Notes: generated by a model from the sequence alone, not told the origin. Shown: positions 27,494 to 37,390, numbered from the stretch's first letter. The stretch: 64,000 bases of DNA from an uncultured Acidimicrobiales bacterium (GCA_958295755.1 OY282367.1:268294-332293); one strand, 5' to 3'. Program-made: numbers and translations.

Positions 27494-28289
27494 ATTCCGC
27501 AGGCCGCCCTTCCAGCATAGACACCACGCCTTCTCTGCGGTCGTGCGTCTGGGCTATGAGGGCTGAAGTCATGGCTTCTTCGTTGAAAGCCGTTACCATG
27601 TCGCTGTCTAGTGAGCGGCGGTAGAGACGTTTGGCTTGACCCAAACTGCGAGTAGGGCCGGTTGCTAGCCTCTGTGCCAATTCGCTCGCCACATTCTCGA
27701 CCTCATCTGGTGGCACGAGTCGATTCACGGCACCCCACCTCGCCAAATCCTCTGAGGTAAAACGATCTCGGAGCAGAGCGATCTCGTTGAGAGCGTGGAA
27801 AGGCAGAACGCGAGGCAAAAAGTAAGGGTCGCCAGCGTGTGGGATCATGCCTCGCTCGGCGAATACATGAATCCAGCGGGCACCTTCGGCTGCCACCACG
27901 ATGTCGGCAAGCAGGGCTAGCATCCAGCCAGCACCAGCCACAGTGCCATTCACAGCCGACACTACGGGAGTCTCTAGCTCCCAATACACACGGAACAAGT
28001 CACGGAAAATGTTGGTATCGGGGCGATAGTCAAGCAGCAAGCTGTCTTCGGATGCGCCAGTGGAAGCTTTGCCGCCACCGCTTGGGGTAAGGTCGGCACC
28101 CGTGCAGAAATATTTGCCGTTGGCTGCCATCACTATGGCTCGCACCTTCGGGTCGACATCGGATTCTCGCCAGAGGGCTTTGAGGTCTTCCAGCATCGCA
28201 AAGTCGATGCCGTTGCGCCCGTCTATGCGGTTAAGGCGAATCCAGAGCGCGCCGCCGTCACGCTCAGTTAGCAGGCTGTTTTCAGTCAC
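27480..28289 (-). CDS. Enoyl-CoA hydratase/isomerase family protein
   Basis: The 269-residue crotonase-fold protein shows the CoA-binding segment [14 protein letters not shown] and the oxyanion-hole glycines in [20 protein letters not shown], plus [15 protein letters not shown]. The family acts on the double bond of acyl-CoA in beta-oxidation and related pathways; the substrate is not visible. GTG 28289 is the start. It lies upstream of and overlaps guaA, an odd pairing that may place guaA under its promoter. Confidence 0.85.
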   Translation of the reverse strand: MTENSLLTERDGGALWIRLNRIDGRNGIDFAMLEDLKALWRESDVDPKVRAIVMAANGKYFCTGADLTPSGGGKASTGASEDSLLLDYRPDTNIFRDLFRVYWELETPVVSAVNGTVAGAGWMLALLADIVVAAEGARWIHVFAERGMIPHAGDPYFLPRVLPFHALNEIALLRDRFTSEDLARWGAVNRLVPPDEVENVASELAQRLATGPTRSLGQAKRLYRRSLDSDMVTAFNEEAMTSALIAQTHDRREGVVSMLEGRPAEFEGR

Positions 28290-28334
28290 GAAACTACCTT
28301 ATTCTGAATTCTGATTCTTATTCACGATTCTGAT

Positions 28335-29237
28335 TCACGAGGTCACTTCGTTTACGAAGTCGGCAATCTCTTCCACAGCTTCCACAGCTTCGGGGAAGTT
28401 GGGGTAGCCGTGATGCCACACATGTGGCATTGCCTCAAACACCCGATGGCGCACATCCACACCCGCTTTGCGAGCGGCATCGGCAAGGTTGGCGGCATCA
28501 TCTAGCAACACTTCAGTGCTACCCGCGTGTATAAGCAGCGGACCCAAGCCCGACCAGTTGCCGAAAACCGGCGAAGCATAAGGATTGCGGGGATCTTCGC
28601 TTCCTAAATAGCTAGCCGCAGCATCATCAGCCATTTCTTTAGAAAACATCATGTCGGTGCCGGCGTTAGAGCTGAAGCTTTCGCCCGAGTTGGTGAGATC
28701 AGACCATGGCGACAGACAAGCGCACCCTGCAGGCAACGGCAGACCTTTGTCGCGAGCTGCCAAATACAGAGCAGGGGCTAAACCGCCTCCAGCGGAGTCG
28801 CCCGCCAGCACGATACGCTCCGAAGGTACATTGCTTACCAGCCAGCTATAAGCCGAAGTAGCATCGTCCACCGCAGCGGGAAATACATTCTCAGGCGCGA
28901 GGCGATAATCCACGAGTAGCACATGGCAATTGCCTGCCTTGGCTAAGTGCGACCCGAAATGCTGCCACGCTCTAGCTGAGCCGATTCGATACCCGCCACC
29001 GTGGAAATAGCAGATGCCGGGGGCATTTTCGGCTACTCCTTCTGGGGCTAGTCCGATGGTGTGCACTCCGTTGGCGACGATCTCCTTAGCCACCACACCT
29101 TCGGCGAGAGGGCGTTGGCTGAGCATCTTATCGATGTGTTCTCGCCTCTCTTGTTCGCTCTTGAATTCAGGTGGCGGATTGGCAGCAGCTTGTTTCGCCA
29201 TCGCTGTTTGATAGTCGAGGAATTCTTTGCTTGCCAT
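28335..29237 (-). CDS. Alpha/beta hydrolase, hormone-sensitive-lipase-type esterase
   Basis: The 300-residue protein has the HSL-family oxyanion motif CYFHGGGYRIGSAR, the nucleophile in LAGDSAGGGLAPAL, the acidic residue near STEVLLDDA and the histidine in MPHVWHHGYP. Such enzymes hydrolyse short-chain esters. It sits upstream of the enoyl-CoA hydratase gene on the same strand with a 45-bp gap. Confidence 0.88.
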   Translation of the reverse strand: MASKEFLDYQTAMAKQAAANPPPEFKSEQERREHIDKMLSQRPLAEGVVAKEIVANGVHTIGLAPEGVAENAPGICYFHGGGYRIGSARAWQHFGSHLAKAGNCHVLLVDYRLAPENVFPAAVDDATSAYSWLVSNVPSERIVLAGDSAGGGLAPALYLAARDKGLPLPAGCACLSPWSDLTNSGESFSSNAGTDMMFSKEMADDAAASYLGSEDPRNPYASPVFGNWSGLGPLLIHAGSTEVLLDDAANLADAARKAGVDVRHRVFEAMPHVWHHGYPNFPEAVEAVEEIADFVNEVTS

Positions 29238-29361
29238 AATGCAAAGTTTAGAAGCAAGGGGATTGTCTTGCAGACGGTGAGGCTGGCAGTTTATATTTGA
29301 TAAAGCTATAGTTGATAAAGGCGCGTATGCGACTTAGTTGTGAGATAAAAGGAGGCTGACA

Positions 29362-30174
29362 ATGACAAATCCAATGAGCTACGAAGGCAAGAGAGTTGTC
29401 GTCACGGGTTGTTATTCGGGAGTGGGGGAGGCACTGGTGAAGTTGCTGGCAGAGCTGGGGGCTGATGAGATCATCGGCTTGGATATCAAAGAACCGGACG
29501 GACCAGTGAGCCGCTACATCCACTGCGACATGGGCGACCCCGACTCGGTAGATGCCGTTGCAGGTGAGATAGACGGGCCCATACATGCTCTGTTTAACAA
29601 TGCTGGAATCGCTGCCAACTTCGGTGCGGAAGCTGTGATGCGGGTGAATGTGTTCGGACTAGTCCGCCTCACCAAGGCACTACTCGACAAAATCCCCGAA
29701 GGCGGAGCCATCATCAACACGGCGTCCATCGCCGGTATGAACTGGCCGGCCCACCAAACCGAGATAATGGAACTGCTCTCCATAGACGACTGGGACAAGC
29801 AAGTCGCTTGGGCGGAAGAGAATCCAGAGGTAGTGGCAGACGGCTATATGTTTTCAAAAGAGTGCATTCAGATTCTCACTATGTGGAAGGCGAAAGACTT
29901 GTGGAAGAAAAAGATCCGCCTCGCCAGCGCGTGCCCCGCGCCGATAGATACCCCGTTGCTTCCTGCTTTCAAAGAGACGATGAGTGAGCAAGTCATAGAT
30001 TGGACAGCCGACCAAGCCACAGGCGAATATGTACAGCCGATGGAGGTAGCGAATCTGCTGGCCTATCTAGGTAGCAATGCCGCCACCTATATAAGCGGTA
30101 CCAATGTGAATATAGATGGTGGTTTCCAAGGCGGCATCATCACCGGCCAAGTGGACATGTCGGCGATTATGTAG
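29362..30174 (+). CDS. Short-chain dehydrogenase/reductase (hydroxysteroid dehydrogenase-like)
   Basis: The 270-residue SDR has the cofactor motif TGCYSGVG, ALFNNAG, the catalytic serine in IINTASIAG, and Tyr-x-x-x-Lys in YMFSK. The long segment between them (MELLSIDDWDKQVAWAEENP) resembles 3-alpha-hydroxysteroid dehydrogenase-like SDRs in Actinobacteria. The ribosome site AAGGAGG ends 10 bases before the ATG. It converges with the acyl-CoA ligase at 30183 and is likely part of the same catabolic region. Confidence 0.87.
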   Translation: MTNPMSYEGKRVVVTGCYSGVGEALVKLLAELGADEIIGLDIKEPDGPVSRYIHCDMGDPDSVDAVAGEIDGPIHALFNNAGIAANFGAEAVMRVNVFGLVRLTKALLDKIPEGGAIINTASIAGMNWPAHQTEIMELLSIDDWDKQVAWAEENPEVVADGYMFSKECIQILTMWKAKDLWKKKIRLASACPAPIDTPLLPAFKETMSEQVIDWTADQATGEYVQPMEVANLLAYLGSNAATYISGTNVNIDGGFQGGIITGQVDMSAIM

Positions 30175-30182
30175 ACATGCGG

Positions 30183-31709
30183 TTATGGCCGAAGGCTAGT
30201 TTGGCCCTCTTCCCACAGTTTGTTTCTGAGAACCACCCGTAAAGTCTTGCCAGTTGGGTCGCGAGGGATTTCATCTGTGACGACAATCTTGCGGGGGCGT
30301 TTGTAGCCTGCGATTTCGGCTTCGCAGACACTCTCTACTGAAGCCACTACTTCGGCTGGATCGCAGTCTTTTGCTACCACAATAAATGCCACAGGTTGTT
30401 CGCCTCGTTCAGGGTCGGGGCCGCCAGCTACGCAAGCATCTGCCACGCCAGAGATCTCAAACAATACAGCCTCAATCTCAGCAGGATAGATGTTGACTCC
30501 TGCCGCCACTATCAGATCGGCAGTGCGTCCCGACACGAACAGGTAGCCTTCTTCGTCTGTGTAGCCGATGTCGCCGACCGTGAAAGAGTTATCGGCACGA
30601 TAGGCGCGGTCGGTCTTTTCGTCTTCTTTGAGATAGCGGAAATAACGCCCCTCTGGGCGAGTGAAATATATTTCGCCTTCTTGATTTGGACCTAAGTCGT
30701 TGCCAGCATCATCTACAATGTGAACCTTCAAGGTGCCAATCGGCAAGCCGACCGTGCCTGGGCGTTCTAGCCATTGCTGTGAGGTGGCTAAAGTCATGCC
30801 GCCTTCTGTGAAGCCGTAGTATTCGGTGAAAATCGGCCCCCACCAGTTGATCATGCGCCGTTTCAGTTCCACAGGGCAAGCCTCTCCGCCGTGTAGCACA
30901 TAGCCCAGATTTGAAGCGGCTAGGGCGACATCTAGAGCTTTGCGCTGTTCTTCGGGCAGGGCTAGTAGGTGGCGGAACATAGTTGGCACCATGATCGTGG
31001 CTGTCACGCCTTCGCCAAGCAGGTCGGCGAAGCGAGAAGCGTCCCAGCGAGAGATGATACGCATTGGTGCCCCACCGCAGAGCGCGCCGAAGCCGAAAGT
31101 CATAGGTGCGCCATGAAACATCTGTGAGACCATAAGGTGCAGCCCGTCTCGTGGCAAACCGATACCTTTGGCACCTAGAGCATTGCTGTGTGCCCATTCT
31201 TCAAAGGTGGATCCCACATCTAAAGTGCGTTCCACGCCTTTCGGCGCACCTGTGGTGCCTGATGTGTAGGGGATGCGATAGCCTTTTCGCCCAGCTTCCA
31301 CAGGAGTGGGGTCTTGAGCTTCTAGCCAGCTGTTGAAGTCTGTATCTAGATCTATGATGGGCAGATTGGCATCAGCTGCTGCTTCGCGGGCGGTATCTAC
31401 ATCGGTGATAACGGCTTTTGAGTTGGCATCGGCAAAAAGATAACTCATCTCGGCTGGCTTCCAGTTGGTCTTTACAGGTGTTTGTGTGAAGCCGCCGCGC
31501 AGGGTGGCGATGTAGCTCTCTAAAAACTCAATACGGTTCGTAACAGCGATAGCCACATGCTGGCGATGTCCTACGCCCAGAGCTTCCAGCCCTCGGATGA
31601 GAGCGTGGGTGCGACGATCTAGCTCAGCCCAAGTCTGGCTACGAGCATCATCTACCACCGCAATCTCGTCGGCTTCACGGCCGACTAGTTCATGTAGCAG
31701 AGTTGGCAT
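30183..31709 (-). CDS. AMP-forming acyl-CoA ligase
   Basis: The 508-residue adenylate-forming enzyme shows the P-loop IPYTSGTTGAPKGVERT, the TEYYGFTEGG motif, the FTVGDIGYTDEEGYLFVSGR hinge and the C-terminal lysine in PRDPTGKTLR. It activates a carboxylic acid as its CoA thioester. The substrate is unknown. It is the last gene of the minus-strand cluster that starts at 34690 and overlaps the thioesterase gene by 20 bp. Confidence 0.92.
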   Translation of the reverse strand: MPTLLHELVGREADEIAVVDDARSQTWAELDRRTHALIRGLEALGVGHRQHVAIAVTNRIEFLESYIATLRGGFTQTPVKTNWKPAEMSYLFADANSKAVITDVDTAREAAADANLPIIDLDTDFNSWLEAQDPTPVEAGRKGYRIPYTSGTTGAPKGVERTLDVGSTFEEWAHSNALGAKGIGLPRDGLHLMVSQMFHGAPMTFGFGALCGGAPMRIISRWDASRFADLLGEGVTATIMVPTMFRHLLALPEEQRKALDVALAASNLGYVLHGGEACPVELKRRMINWWGPIFTEYYGFTEGGMTLATSQQWLERPGTVGLPIGTLKVHIVDDAGNDLGPNQEGEIYFTRPEGRYFRYLKEDEKTDRAYRADNSFTVGDIGYTDEEGYLFVSGRTADLIVAAGVNIYPAEIEAVLFEISGVADACVAGGPDPERGEQPVAFIVVAKDCDPAEVVASVESVCEAEIAGYKRPRKIVVTDEIPRDPTGKTLRVVLRNKLWEEGQTSLRP

Positions 31710-32457
31710 CGCCCTCGTACATCCCCAAGTCGGGCCATTTCTTAGCTGCCTCTCGCCTGAGGCTACCGATCTCGCTTGAACTGATCATTATGAACAGACC
31801 TTCTGCTCGCACGGTCACCACATCACCACAACGTGCGATGCCCTTCGTGGTGATCTTCTTGCCAGCTCTCTCAACGACCTCAGCTTCAAACACGATGGGT
31901 TTCTCAAGCGGTGTGGGCTTGTGATAGTGAAGTGAGAGGCGAGCAGTCGGCCCCGGCACTCCCGACATCATGTTGGCCACATTGAAGACCTGATCAAAAG
32001 CTGCGGCCAGCACAGCCCCGTGCACACAGCCGGGTGGCCCTTCATAGGGATGTGTGAACTGAGCATGACAGATTGCCTTCGGAGGGTGCCACTCGCTGCG
32101 AATAGGCAAAGCTAGAGGGTTGTAGGGGCCGAGCACATAGTCGTAGTTGAAGAGATCGCGAGGGTGCTCTGGTGGCTCGCCATTTGCCCTGGAAGAAGAC
32201 GGCAATACGGCGTAGCGGTCATAATCGGGGCTGACTGTGGCTTCTAGTCGGTCAGCGATTGCGTCTAACTCAGCTGCGAACTGAGCTGTCTGTTCAGCTG
32301 AAGCCGAGTTGTCGTTAGTCGCCACGATGAGCCGACGCACTGAGTCGGCCAGAGAGCGTAGTTCTTGTTCACGCCCGGCTATGTTGGGATGATTGCTTGC
32401 GTGAAATACTCCGCCGGGTTGGTTTATATCTGGCCCTGTTGCCGACATTGGCGACAT
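31690..32457 (-). CDS. PaaI-type hot-dog thioesterase
   Basis: The C-terminal half has the hot-dog thioesterase pattern: GPPGCVHGAVLAAAFDQVFN (HGG-like core) and ARLSLHYHKPTPL. The N-terminal 90 residues are helical and not recognised. The family hydrolyses acyl-CoA. It starts on the base after the amidohydrolase stop codon, so translation is coupled. Confidence 0.8.
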   Translation of the reverse strand: MSPMSATGPDINQPGGVFHASNHPNIAGREQELRSLADSVRRLIVATNDNSASAEQTAQFAAELDAIADRLEATVSPDYDRYAVLPSSSRANGEPPEHPRDLFNYDYVLGPYNPLALPIRSEWHPPKAICHAQFTHPYEGPPGCVHGAVLAAAFDQVFNVANMMSGVPGPTARLSLHYHKPTPLEKPIVFEAEVVERAGKKITTKGIARCGDVVTVRAEGLFIMISSSEIGSLRREAAKKWPDLGMYEGDANSAT

Positions 32458-33666
32458 CTAGCCGCGAGTAAAAGCAGGGCTGGAGTTATCGGGCAGTTCG
32501 TCCAAAGGCGTGGAGACTTCCTCAACTGTCGGCCCGTACTCTGCGGCTATGGGGGCTAGAGCGTCCAAGTCAAAGTCGTAGAGTTCGGCTTGGTTCTCAG
32601 AGAGTAGTTTGTGCATCAGCTCTGGTGGTGTGTCGCTGAAAGCATTACGCAGAGCCTCACGGGTGTGCGGGTAGCAGCCCTCGTTGTGCGGGTAATCGTT
32701 GCCCCACATCACCTTGTTCCAGCCGACTTCTGCTATAGCTTTGGCTTCGCTGGGGCTGGGGAAGCTGGCACCTACCCAGCAGTTGCGCTGAAAGTAGAAG
32801 CTGGGCGGCTCAGGTAACACAACATCGGCATTGAAACCCAGTTCGCCGACTCGCCCTGATTTCATCTGTGCATGGTAAGCATCTAGCCGTGCCAAAGTCT
32901 CAGGTATCCAAGCCACGCCTTGTTCAGTCACGATGAACTTCAGGTTGGGGTGTCGCTCAAATACGCCCGAGAGGATCATATACTCCAACGCTCTGTGAGA
33001 ATAAAAAGGTGTTTCCACTAGCAGCAACATCAAAGCGATGGGGTGTTTGCCGTAGTTGGGGGTGCCGTTGCCTGAATGGTGCGTGATAGGCATATCCAAC
33101 TCTTCGCACAGCGACCAGAAAGGTTCATAGACATCTGAATAGAGCGGCTCAATACCTGAGTCGGGCGGAATACCTGGTAGCAACACGCCGCCGCGCAAGC
33201 CTTGATCTTTGATCCACTGGACATCTGTGAGGGCTTCATCCACATCGTTGAGGAAAATTTGTCCTATGCCGGCCCGCCGTTGTGGATACTCCGCGCACCA
33301 ATCCACCAGCCAGCGATTATGAGCACGGATGCCAGCCAAGCGACGCTGGTAGTTCTTGGGGTTCGGCGGGGGAGCGATGAGCGCGCCTGTGGGGAAAAAC
33401 GGCGGCACGGTATTGGGGAATACTATCTCGGCGACAACGCCGTCGTCATTTAGCTCTGAGACACGCCGCTCGTTATCCCAGTTGCGGCTACGGCCGTCGT
33501 CTTGCAGGTCGCGGAAGGGGTTGCTGTAGGCACCTCGCCAGTCGTCGAATTCTTCCTGCCAAGACGACTCCAGATACTCGCGGTACATAGCGTGATTGCC
33601 TCCGGCGTGGCAGTCGGAGGAGATAATCGTATAGTGGTCGGCGGTTGCAGATTGGTTTGTTGTCAT
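32458..33666 (-). CDS. Amidohydrolase family protein (ACMSD-like TIM barrel)
   Basis: The 402-residue metal-dependent hydrolase starts ISSDCHAGGN (a degenerate D-x-H metal motif), and contains PITHHSGNGTPNYG, NLKFIVTEQGVAWIPE and WGNDYPHNEGCYP with the catalytic aspartate. It belongs to the amidohydrolase_2 group, which decarboxylates or hydrolyses ring-cleavage products. An AAGGAGA precedes the ATG. It lies inside a CoA-dependent catabolic cluster. Confidence 0.88.
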   Translation of the reverse strand: MTTNQSATADHYTIISSDCHAGGNHAMYREYLESSWQEEFDDWRGAYSNPFRDLQDDGRSRNWDNERRVSELNDDGVVAEIVFPNTVPPFFPTGALIAPPPNPKNYQRRLAGIRAHNRWLVDWCAEYPQRRAGIGQIFLNDVDEALTDVQWIKDQGLRGGVLLPGIPPDSGIEPLYSDVYEPFWSLCEELDMPITHHSGNGTPNYGKHPIALMLLLVETPFYSHRALEYMILSGVFERHPNLKFIVTEQGVAWIPETLARLDAYHAQMKSGRVGELGFNADVVLPEPPSFYFQRNCWVGASFPSPSEAKAIAEVGWNKVMWGNDYPHNEGCYPHTREALRNAFSDTPPELMHKLLSENQAELYDFDLDALAPIAAEYGPTVEEVSTPLDELPDNSSPAFTRG

Positions 33667-33671
33667 GGGAT

Positions 33672-33752
33672 TATGTCTCCTTATGATTCCTTGGGCTCTT
33701 TATGGTTTGTGCCCTTTATGATTCCTTGTGCCCCTTATGATTTCTTGTGCGG
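33672..33752. repeat. About 20-bp tandem repeat between two catabolic genes
   Basis: Four variants of CCTTATGATTCCTTGTGCC fill the spacer between the amidohydrolase and the enoyl-CoA hydratase. The outermost copy supplies the Shine-Dalgarno of the amidohydrolase (minus-strand AAGGAGA). Confidence 0.88.
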
Positions 33753-33754
33753 CT

Positions 33755-34690
33755 TTAGCCCTCGACTTGGCTCTCGACAAGTCGATAATCTCCGAAGGGC
33801 TTGTCTCTTTCTTTCAAGGCTCCAGACACTCCTTTGTCTTTGATGGATTGGACGAACTCGGCCATGGCATCTGTATGTATCCCCAGAGCGCACATTTCGG
33901 TGCCAGCCCTGATGCCTGAACGCATACCCATATGCTCCATCTGACGATGCACGATGCGCTTGTTGAGCTGCAGCAGCTGCGGGTGAACGGTAGCTATACG
34001 CTGAGCGATCTCAAGCACTCGCTCTTCTAGCTCTTCGGCAGGGTATGCGGCTGTGGCCCAGCCCCTTACCGCCGCGTCGGTACCAGAGATGGAATCGCCC
34101 GTGAGCATCATCTCCATGGCTTTGCGCATCCCGACTAGCCAAGGGTGAAAATGCATGTCGGGCACGCCGAAACGAGTGGCTGGATAGCCCATCTTGGCGT
34201 CTTCTGCCATATACACAAGGTCGCAGCCTGTGGCCAGTTCGCTACCGCCTGCCAAACAGTAGCCGTGCACTTGGGCGATGACAGGGATGGAAAGATCCCA
34301 AATACTCATCCAAGTTTCGGTTACGTGGCGAGGCCATTCGCCTTCGCCTTTGGGAGTATAAAAAGGCATATCGTAGCCCACATTGCCATCGCCAAGATCG
34401 TATCCAGCCGAGAAAGATTGACCCGCGCCGCGAATAATCGCCACCCGCACATCTGGGTTTTGGTCGGCATCCACAAGAGCACTGATGATGGCACCTCGTA
34501 GCGGATGGATGAGGGAGTTGCGTTTTTCAGGGCGGTTGAGTGTTAGACGGACAACATGCTCAGCAGGGCTGTCTACCAACAAAATAGGCTCTCCTGCTGC
34601 GTTGAGTGGGAGATCTGCTCCGGGGGAGGCGGTGTGCGGCATGTTGCTGGCTGTGTTGCTGGTTGTGGTGTCGTAGTATTTATTGGACAT
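33755..34690 (-). CDS. Enoyl-CoA hydratase/isomerase family protein
   Basis: The 311-residue crotonase-like protein shows LTLNRPEKRNSL, the CoA site GAGQSFSAGYDLGDG, and the oxyanion segment VHGYCLAGGSELATGCDLVY, followed by MGYPATRFGVPDMHFHPWLV. The N-terminal 30 residues are low-complexity (YYDTTTSNTAS). It is first in the minus-strand cluster that continues with the amidohydrolase, thioesterase and acyl-CoA ligase, suggesting a ring-containing or steroid-like substrate. Confidence 0.87.
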   Translation of the reverse strand: MSNKYYDTTTSNTASNMPHTASPGADLPLNAAGEPILLVDSPAEHVVRLTLNRPEKRNSLIHPLRGAIISALVDADQNPDVRVAIIRGAGQSFSAGYDLGDGNVGYDMPFYTPKGEGEWPRHVTETWMSIWDLSIPVIAQVHGYCLAGGSELATGCDLVYMAEDAKMGYPATRFGVPDMHFHPWLVGMRKAMEMMLTGDSISGTDAAVRGWATAAYPAEELEERVLEIAQRIATVHPQLLQLNKRIVHRQMEHMGMRSGIRAGTEMCALGIHTDAMAEFVQSIKDKGVSGALKERDKPFGDYRLVESQVEG

Positions 34691-34815
34691 TGTGAGACCC
34701 TCGGTGGTTGATTGTTACTGGTGGTTTTGTGTTGGCGATGGTTGGCGGTAGCTAGTGGTTAGTGTCTGGGTTGTTTTGGCTGGCGACTGGTTGCTGTAGT
34801 TGGTTGCTGTTGTTC
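34691..34815. repeat. G/T-rich low-complexity spacer
   Basis: The spacer is made of GGTTG/TGGTT variants (for example TGGCGACTGGTTGCTGTAGT) and shows no promoter or gene that I can recognise. Confidence 0.6.
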
Positions 34816-35052
34816 TCAGATATTTACAACGGGGCAGGTGAGCGTGCGGTTTACCCCGGGAGCAAGTTGAATATTGCGCACCACCACACGCCCCAAAGCG
34901 TCCATGCTCTCAACATCAGCCTTAGCGATTATGTCGTAGGGGCCGGTTACGATGTCGGCAAAAACTATCCCCTCAATTTGACGGATCGAATCGGCAACGC
35001 TTGCTGCCTTGTCCATATCGGTTTGAATGAGAATATATGCTGAGACGCTCAT
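34816..35052 (-). CDS. Stand-alone Lrp/AsnC C-terminal (RAM) domain protein
   Basis: The 78-residue protein is a ligand-binding RAM domain without DNA-binding part: SAYILIQTDMDKAASVADSI, GIVFADIVTGPYDIIAKADV and RNIQLAPGVNRTLTC. Such stand-alone domains form octamers and may sense amino acids. ATG 35052 is chosen because AGGGAGG lies just upstream; the longer TTG form would include non-conserved residues. It has its own promoter region, with no partner regulator next to it. Confidence 0.88.
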   Translation of the reverse strand: MSVSAYILIQTDMDKAASVADSIRQIEGIVFADIVTGPYDIIAKADVESMDALGRVVVRNIQLAPGVNRTLTCPVVNI

Positions 35053-35124
35053 GGATTCCTCCCTGATGAGAATGGCTGTTATCGTCATTTCAATCTTACA
35101 CAAGGGGTGTGATGAGTATCATCG

Positions 35125-35256
35125 CTGTGCAGTCGGTAACAGGCAGTCGGCAAAGTTCTCGGCCTGGCAGTCGGCAACATTGGCTACTTCCCCAATCCGC
35201 CCCGCGCCCTAGGCTACTTAGATTGCCTGCTTAGATTGCCTGCTTAGGCTGCCTGT
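35125..35256. repeat. Two tandem-repeat families between the Lrp-like gene and pckG
   Basis: Variants of GGCAGTCGGCAAC occur three to four times at 35130-35180, and GCTTAGATTGCCT occurs two to three times at 35212-35250. No gene is seen. Confidence 0.8.
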
Positions 35257-37104
35257 TCAGACCGACTGCAGTCGCTTCGTCAAATCCTCAAGCTGTTCAA
35301 ACACCTCATCGGGCACACGTTCGCCCAATGAGTCAAAGTGTTCCTGTAAGCGTGGCAACTCTCTGAACCAAGCGTCAGTATCAACCTCTAGCAGCTCTGA
35401 GCGAATCTTCTCGCACTGCTCCTCACTCAAACCAGAAAGATCCAAAGCATCCTGTGTGGGTAGCAGCCCCAAGGGAGTGTCCACAGCTTCAGCCTTGCCC
35501 GCAATCCGCTCTACAACCCACTTCACGATTCGAGCGTTGTCGCCGAAGCCAGGCCACACAAAGCGATTGTTCTCATCACGACGGAACCAGTTCACCCAAA
35601 ACAGCTTCGGTAGGCGGCCTTTGATTGCAGATTTGCCGATCTGAAGCCAGTGAGCAATGTAGTCGCCGACATTGTAACCCATGAAAGGCAGCATGGCGAA
35701 CGGATCAAATCGCACTTTCCCCACAGCCCCCGCAGCAGCCGATGTAGTTTCAGAGCTCATGCTGGCACCCAAGAATATTCCGTGCTCCCAACTGCGAGCT
35801 TCAGTTACCAAAGGCACAGCTTCGGCTCGCCTACCGCCGAAGAGTATCGCAGAAATAGGCACGCCCTTCGGGTCTTCCCACTCTGGCGCAATACACGGAG
35901 CTTGCGAAGCGGGCACGGTGAAGCGAGCGTTCGGATGGGCGGCAGGTTCACCATCGGCAGGATTCCAAGCTTTGCCTCGCCAGTTGGTAAGACCTTCAGG
36001 TGGCTCATCTGTAAGCGACTCCCACCACACATCCTCAACCCCTGTCTCGTCTTCAATATGTGCAACATTTGTAAACACGCAGTTGCCCGACAGCGTAGCC
36101 AAGGCATTAGGATTGGTTTTCTCTGAAGTGCCTGGCGCAACGCCGAAAAACCCAGCCTCGGGATTAATGGCGTAAAGCTGTCCGTCGTCTCCGAAGCGCA
36201 TCCAAGCGATGTCGTCGCCTACCGTCTCCACCTTCCAGCCCGGCAAATTCGGCACCATCATCGCCATATTTGTCTTACCGCAAGCAGACGGAAAAGCTGC
36301 GGCTATGTATTTCTTTTCTCCATCAGGAGGCGTAACACCCAAGATCAGCATATGCTCTGCCATCCAGCCGTCATCTCTGGCCATCACAGAGGCAATCCGC
36401 AAGGCAAAACACTTCTTACCCAGCAAAGCGTTGCCGCCGTAGCCCGACCCATACGACCAAATCTCACGAGTCTCAGGGAAGTGGGCGATGCAGCGATGGT
36501 CGGGGTCGCAAGGCCAGGGCACATCTTTTTCGCCTTCTGCCAACGGATGACCCAGCGAATGCACGCAAGGCACAAAACTGCCGTCTTCGCCTAGCAGATC
36601 GAGCACTTGGTGGCCCATGCGTGTCATAATCCGCATATTCACCACAACATAAGGTGAGTCGGTTATCTGAACTCCATGCTGTGAGATAGCTGAACCGAGC
36701 GGCCCCATGCAAAACGGAATGACATACATAGTGCGCCCAGCCATCGACCCGCTGAAATGCTCCAGCATCTCTTCTTTCAGCTGGGCTGGGTCGCGCCAGT
36801 TATTGGTGGGGCCTGCATCTTCTTGGTTGACCGAGGCGATGAAAGTTTGCTCTTCCACACGAGCTACATCTCGAGGGTCAGAAAGAGCAAGATAGCTGTT
36901 GGGGCGTTGGTTGAGTTCTTGAAGGGTGCCCGTAGCCACCATCTCATCGCAAAGCTGGTGGTATTCCTCTTCGCTACCATCGCACCAGCGCACATTTGCG
37001 GGCTTGAGAATGTCGTTCCACTGCTCCACCCATGCGATCAGCTTTTTGTGGCTGGTGGGCGGGGCAGTATCGGGGTCGTCTGATATTGGATTGGGGGAAG
37101 ACAT
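35257..37104 (-). CDS. pckG: Phosphoenolpyruvate carboxykinase (GTP)
   Basis: PckG interconverts oxaloacetate and PEP with GTP and feeds gluconeogenesis. The product of about 615 residues has the kinase P-loop [15 protein letters not shown] with the reactive cysteine, the substrate site [27 protein letters not shown], and [23 protein letters not shown] 37104 is preferred because GGAGGT lies 8 bases upstream (37108-37113). A 9-bp duplication (GGTTTCAAT) surrounds that site and a G9/C9 tract lies in the leader at 37150-37158. Confidence 0.96.
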   Translation of the reverse strand: MSSPNPISDDPDTAPPTSHKKLIAWVEQWNDILKPANVRWCDGSEEEYHQLCDEMVATGTLQELNQRPNSYLALSDPRDVARVEEQTFIASVNQEDAGPTNNWRDPAQLKEEMLEHFSGSMAGRTMYVIPFCMGPLGSAISQHGVQITDSPYVVVNMRIMTRMGHQVLDLLGEDGSFVPCVHSLGHPLAEGEKDVPWPCDPDHRCIAHFPETREIWSYGSGYGGNALLGKKCFALRIASVMARDDGWMAEHMLILGVTPPDGEKKYIAAAFPSACGKTNMAMMVPNLPGWKVETVGDDIAWMRFGDDGQLYAINPEAGFFGVAPGTSEKTNPNALATLSGNCVFTNVAHIEDETGVEDVWWESLTDEPPEGLTNWRGKAWNPADGEPAAHPNARFTVPASQAPCIAPEWEDPKGVPISAILFGGRRAEAVPLVTEARSWEHGIFLGASMSSETTSAAAGAVGKVRFDPFAMLPFMGYNVGDYIAHWLQIGKSAIKGRLPKLFWVNWFRRDENNRFVWPGFGDNARIVKWVVERIAGKAEAVDTPLGLLPTQDALDLSGLSEEQCEKIRSELLEVDTDAWFRELPRLQEHFDSLGERVPDEVFEQLEDLTKRLQSV

Positions 37105-37149
37105 TGAAACCTCCAAGATTGAAACCCAAGTGGGGATAAAGACGGGGTC

Positions 37150-37158
37150 GGGGGGGGG
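37150..37158 (-). repeat. Poly-G/C tract (9) in the pckG leader
   Basis: Nine consecutive G on the plus strand (C9 in the mRNA sense of pckG) lie 46 bases upstream of the pckG ATG and just after the stop of the cold-shock-like gene. Confidence 0.9.
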
Positions 37159-37162
37159 AAGG

Positions 37163-37390
37163 CTACCGTAGAAAATCTGGTGTGCCCATATCGACTTCGC
37201 TACCTAATCGCAGCTGCGTGGCGAAGCTGTGGTCATCCACGCTGAAGACTATGCGTTGCCCTTGTCGCAACATGCGAAAGAGCGATCCTTCCAATGCGTC
37301 AGGCGAGAGTTCATACTCTTTGAGGTCGGCATCGCAGACTATGACGCCATCGCCTGTCGTCGGGTCGTACGATTTGACCACACCCTGCAT
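37163..37390 (-). CDS. Cold-shock-like OB-fold protein
   Basis: From ATG 37390 the 75-residue product reads [20 protein letters not shown], then [20 protein letters not shown] and [12 protein letters not shown], a divergent version of the cold-shock domain (G.VK.Y....G.G.I...L...GQ.V.F). The frame is open to 37522, but that would leave only 4 bp before the divergent gene at 37527. The RNP aromatic motifs are largely lost, so nucleic-acid binding is uncertain. Confidence 0.65.
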   Translation of the reverse strand: MQGVVKSYDPTTGDGVIVCDADLKEYELSPDALEGSLFRMLRQGQRIVFSVDDHSFATQLRLGSEVDMGTPDFLR

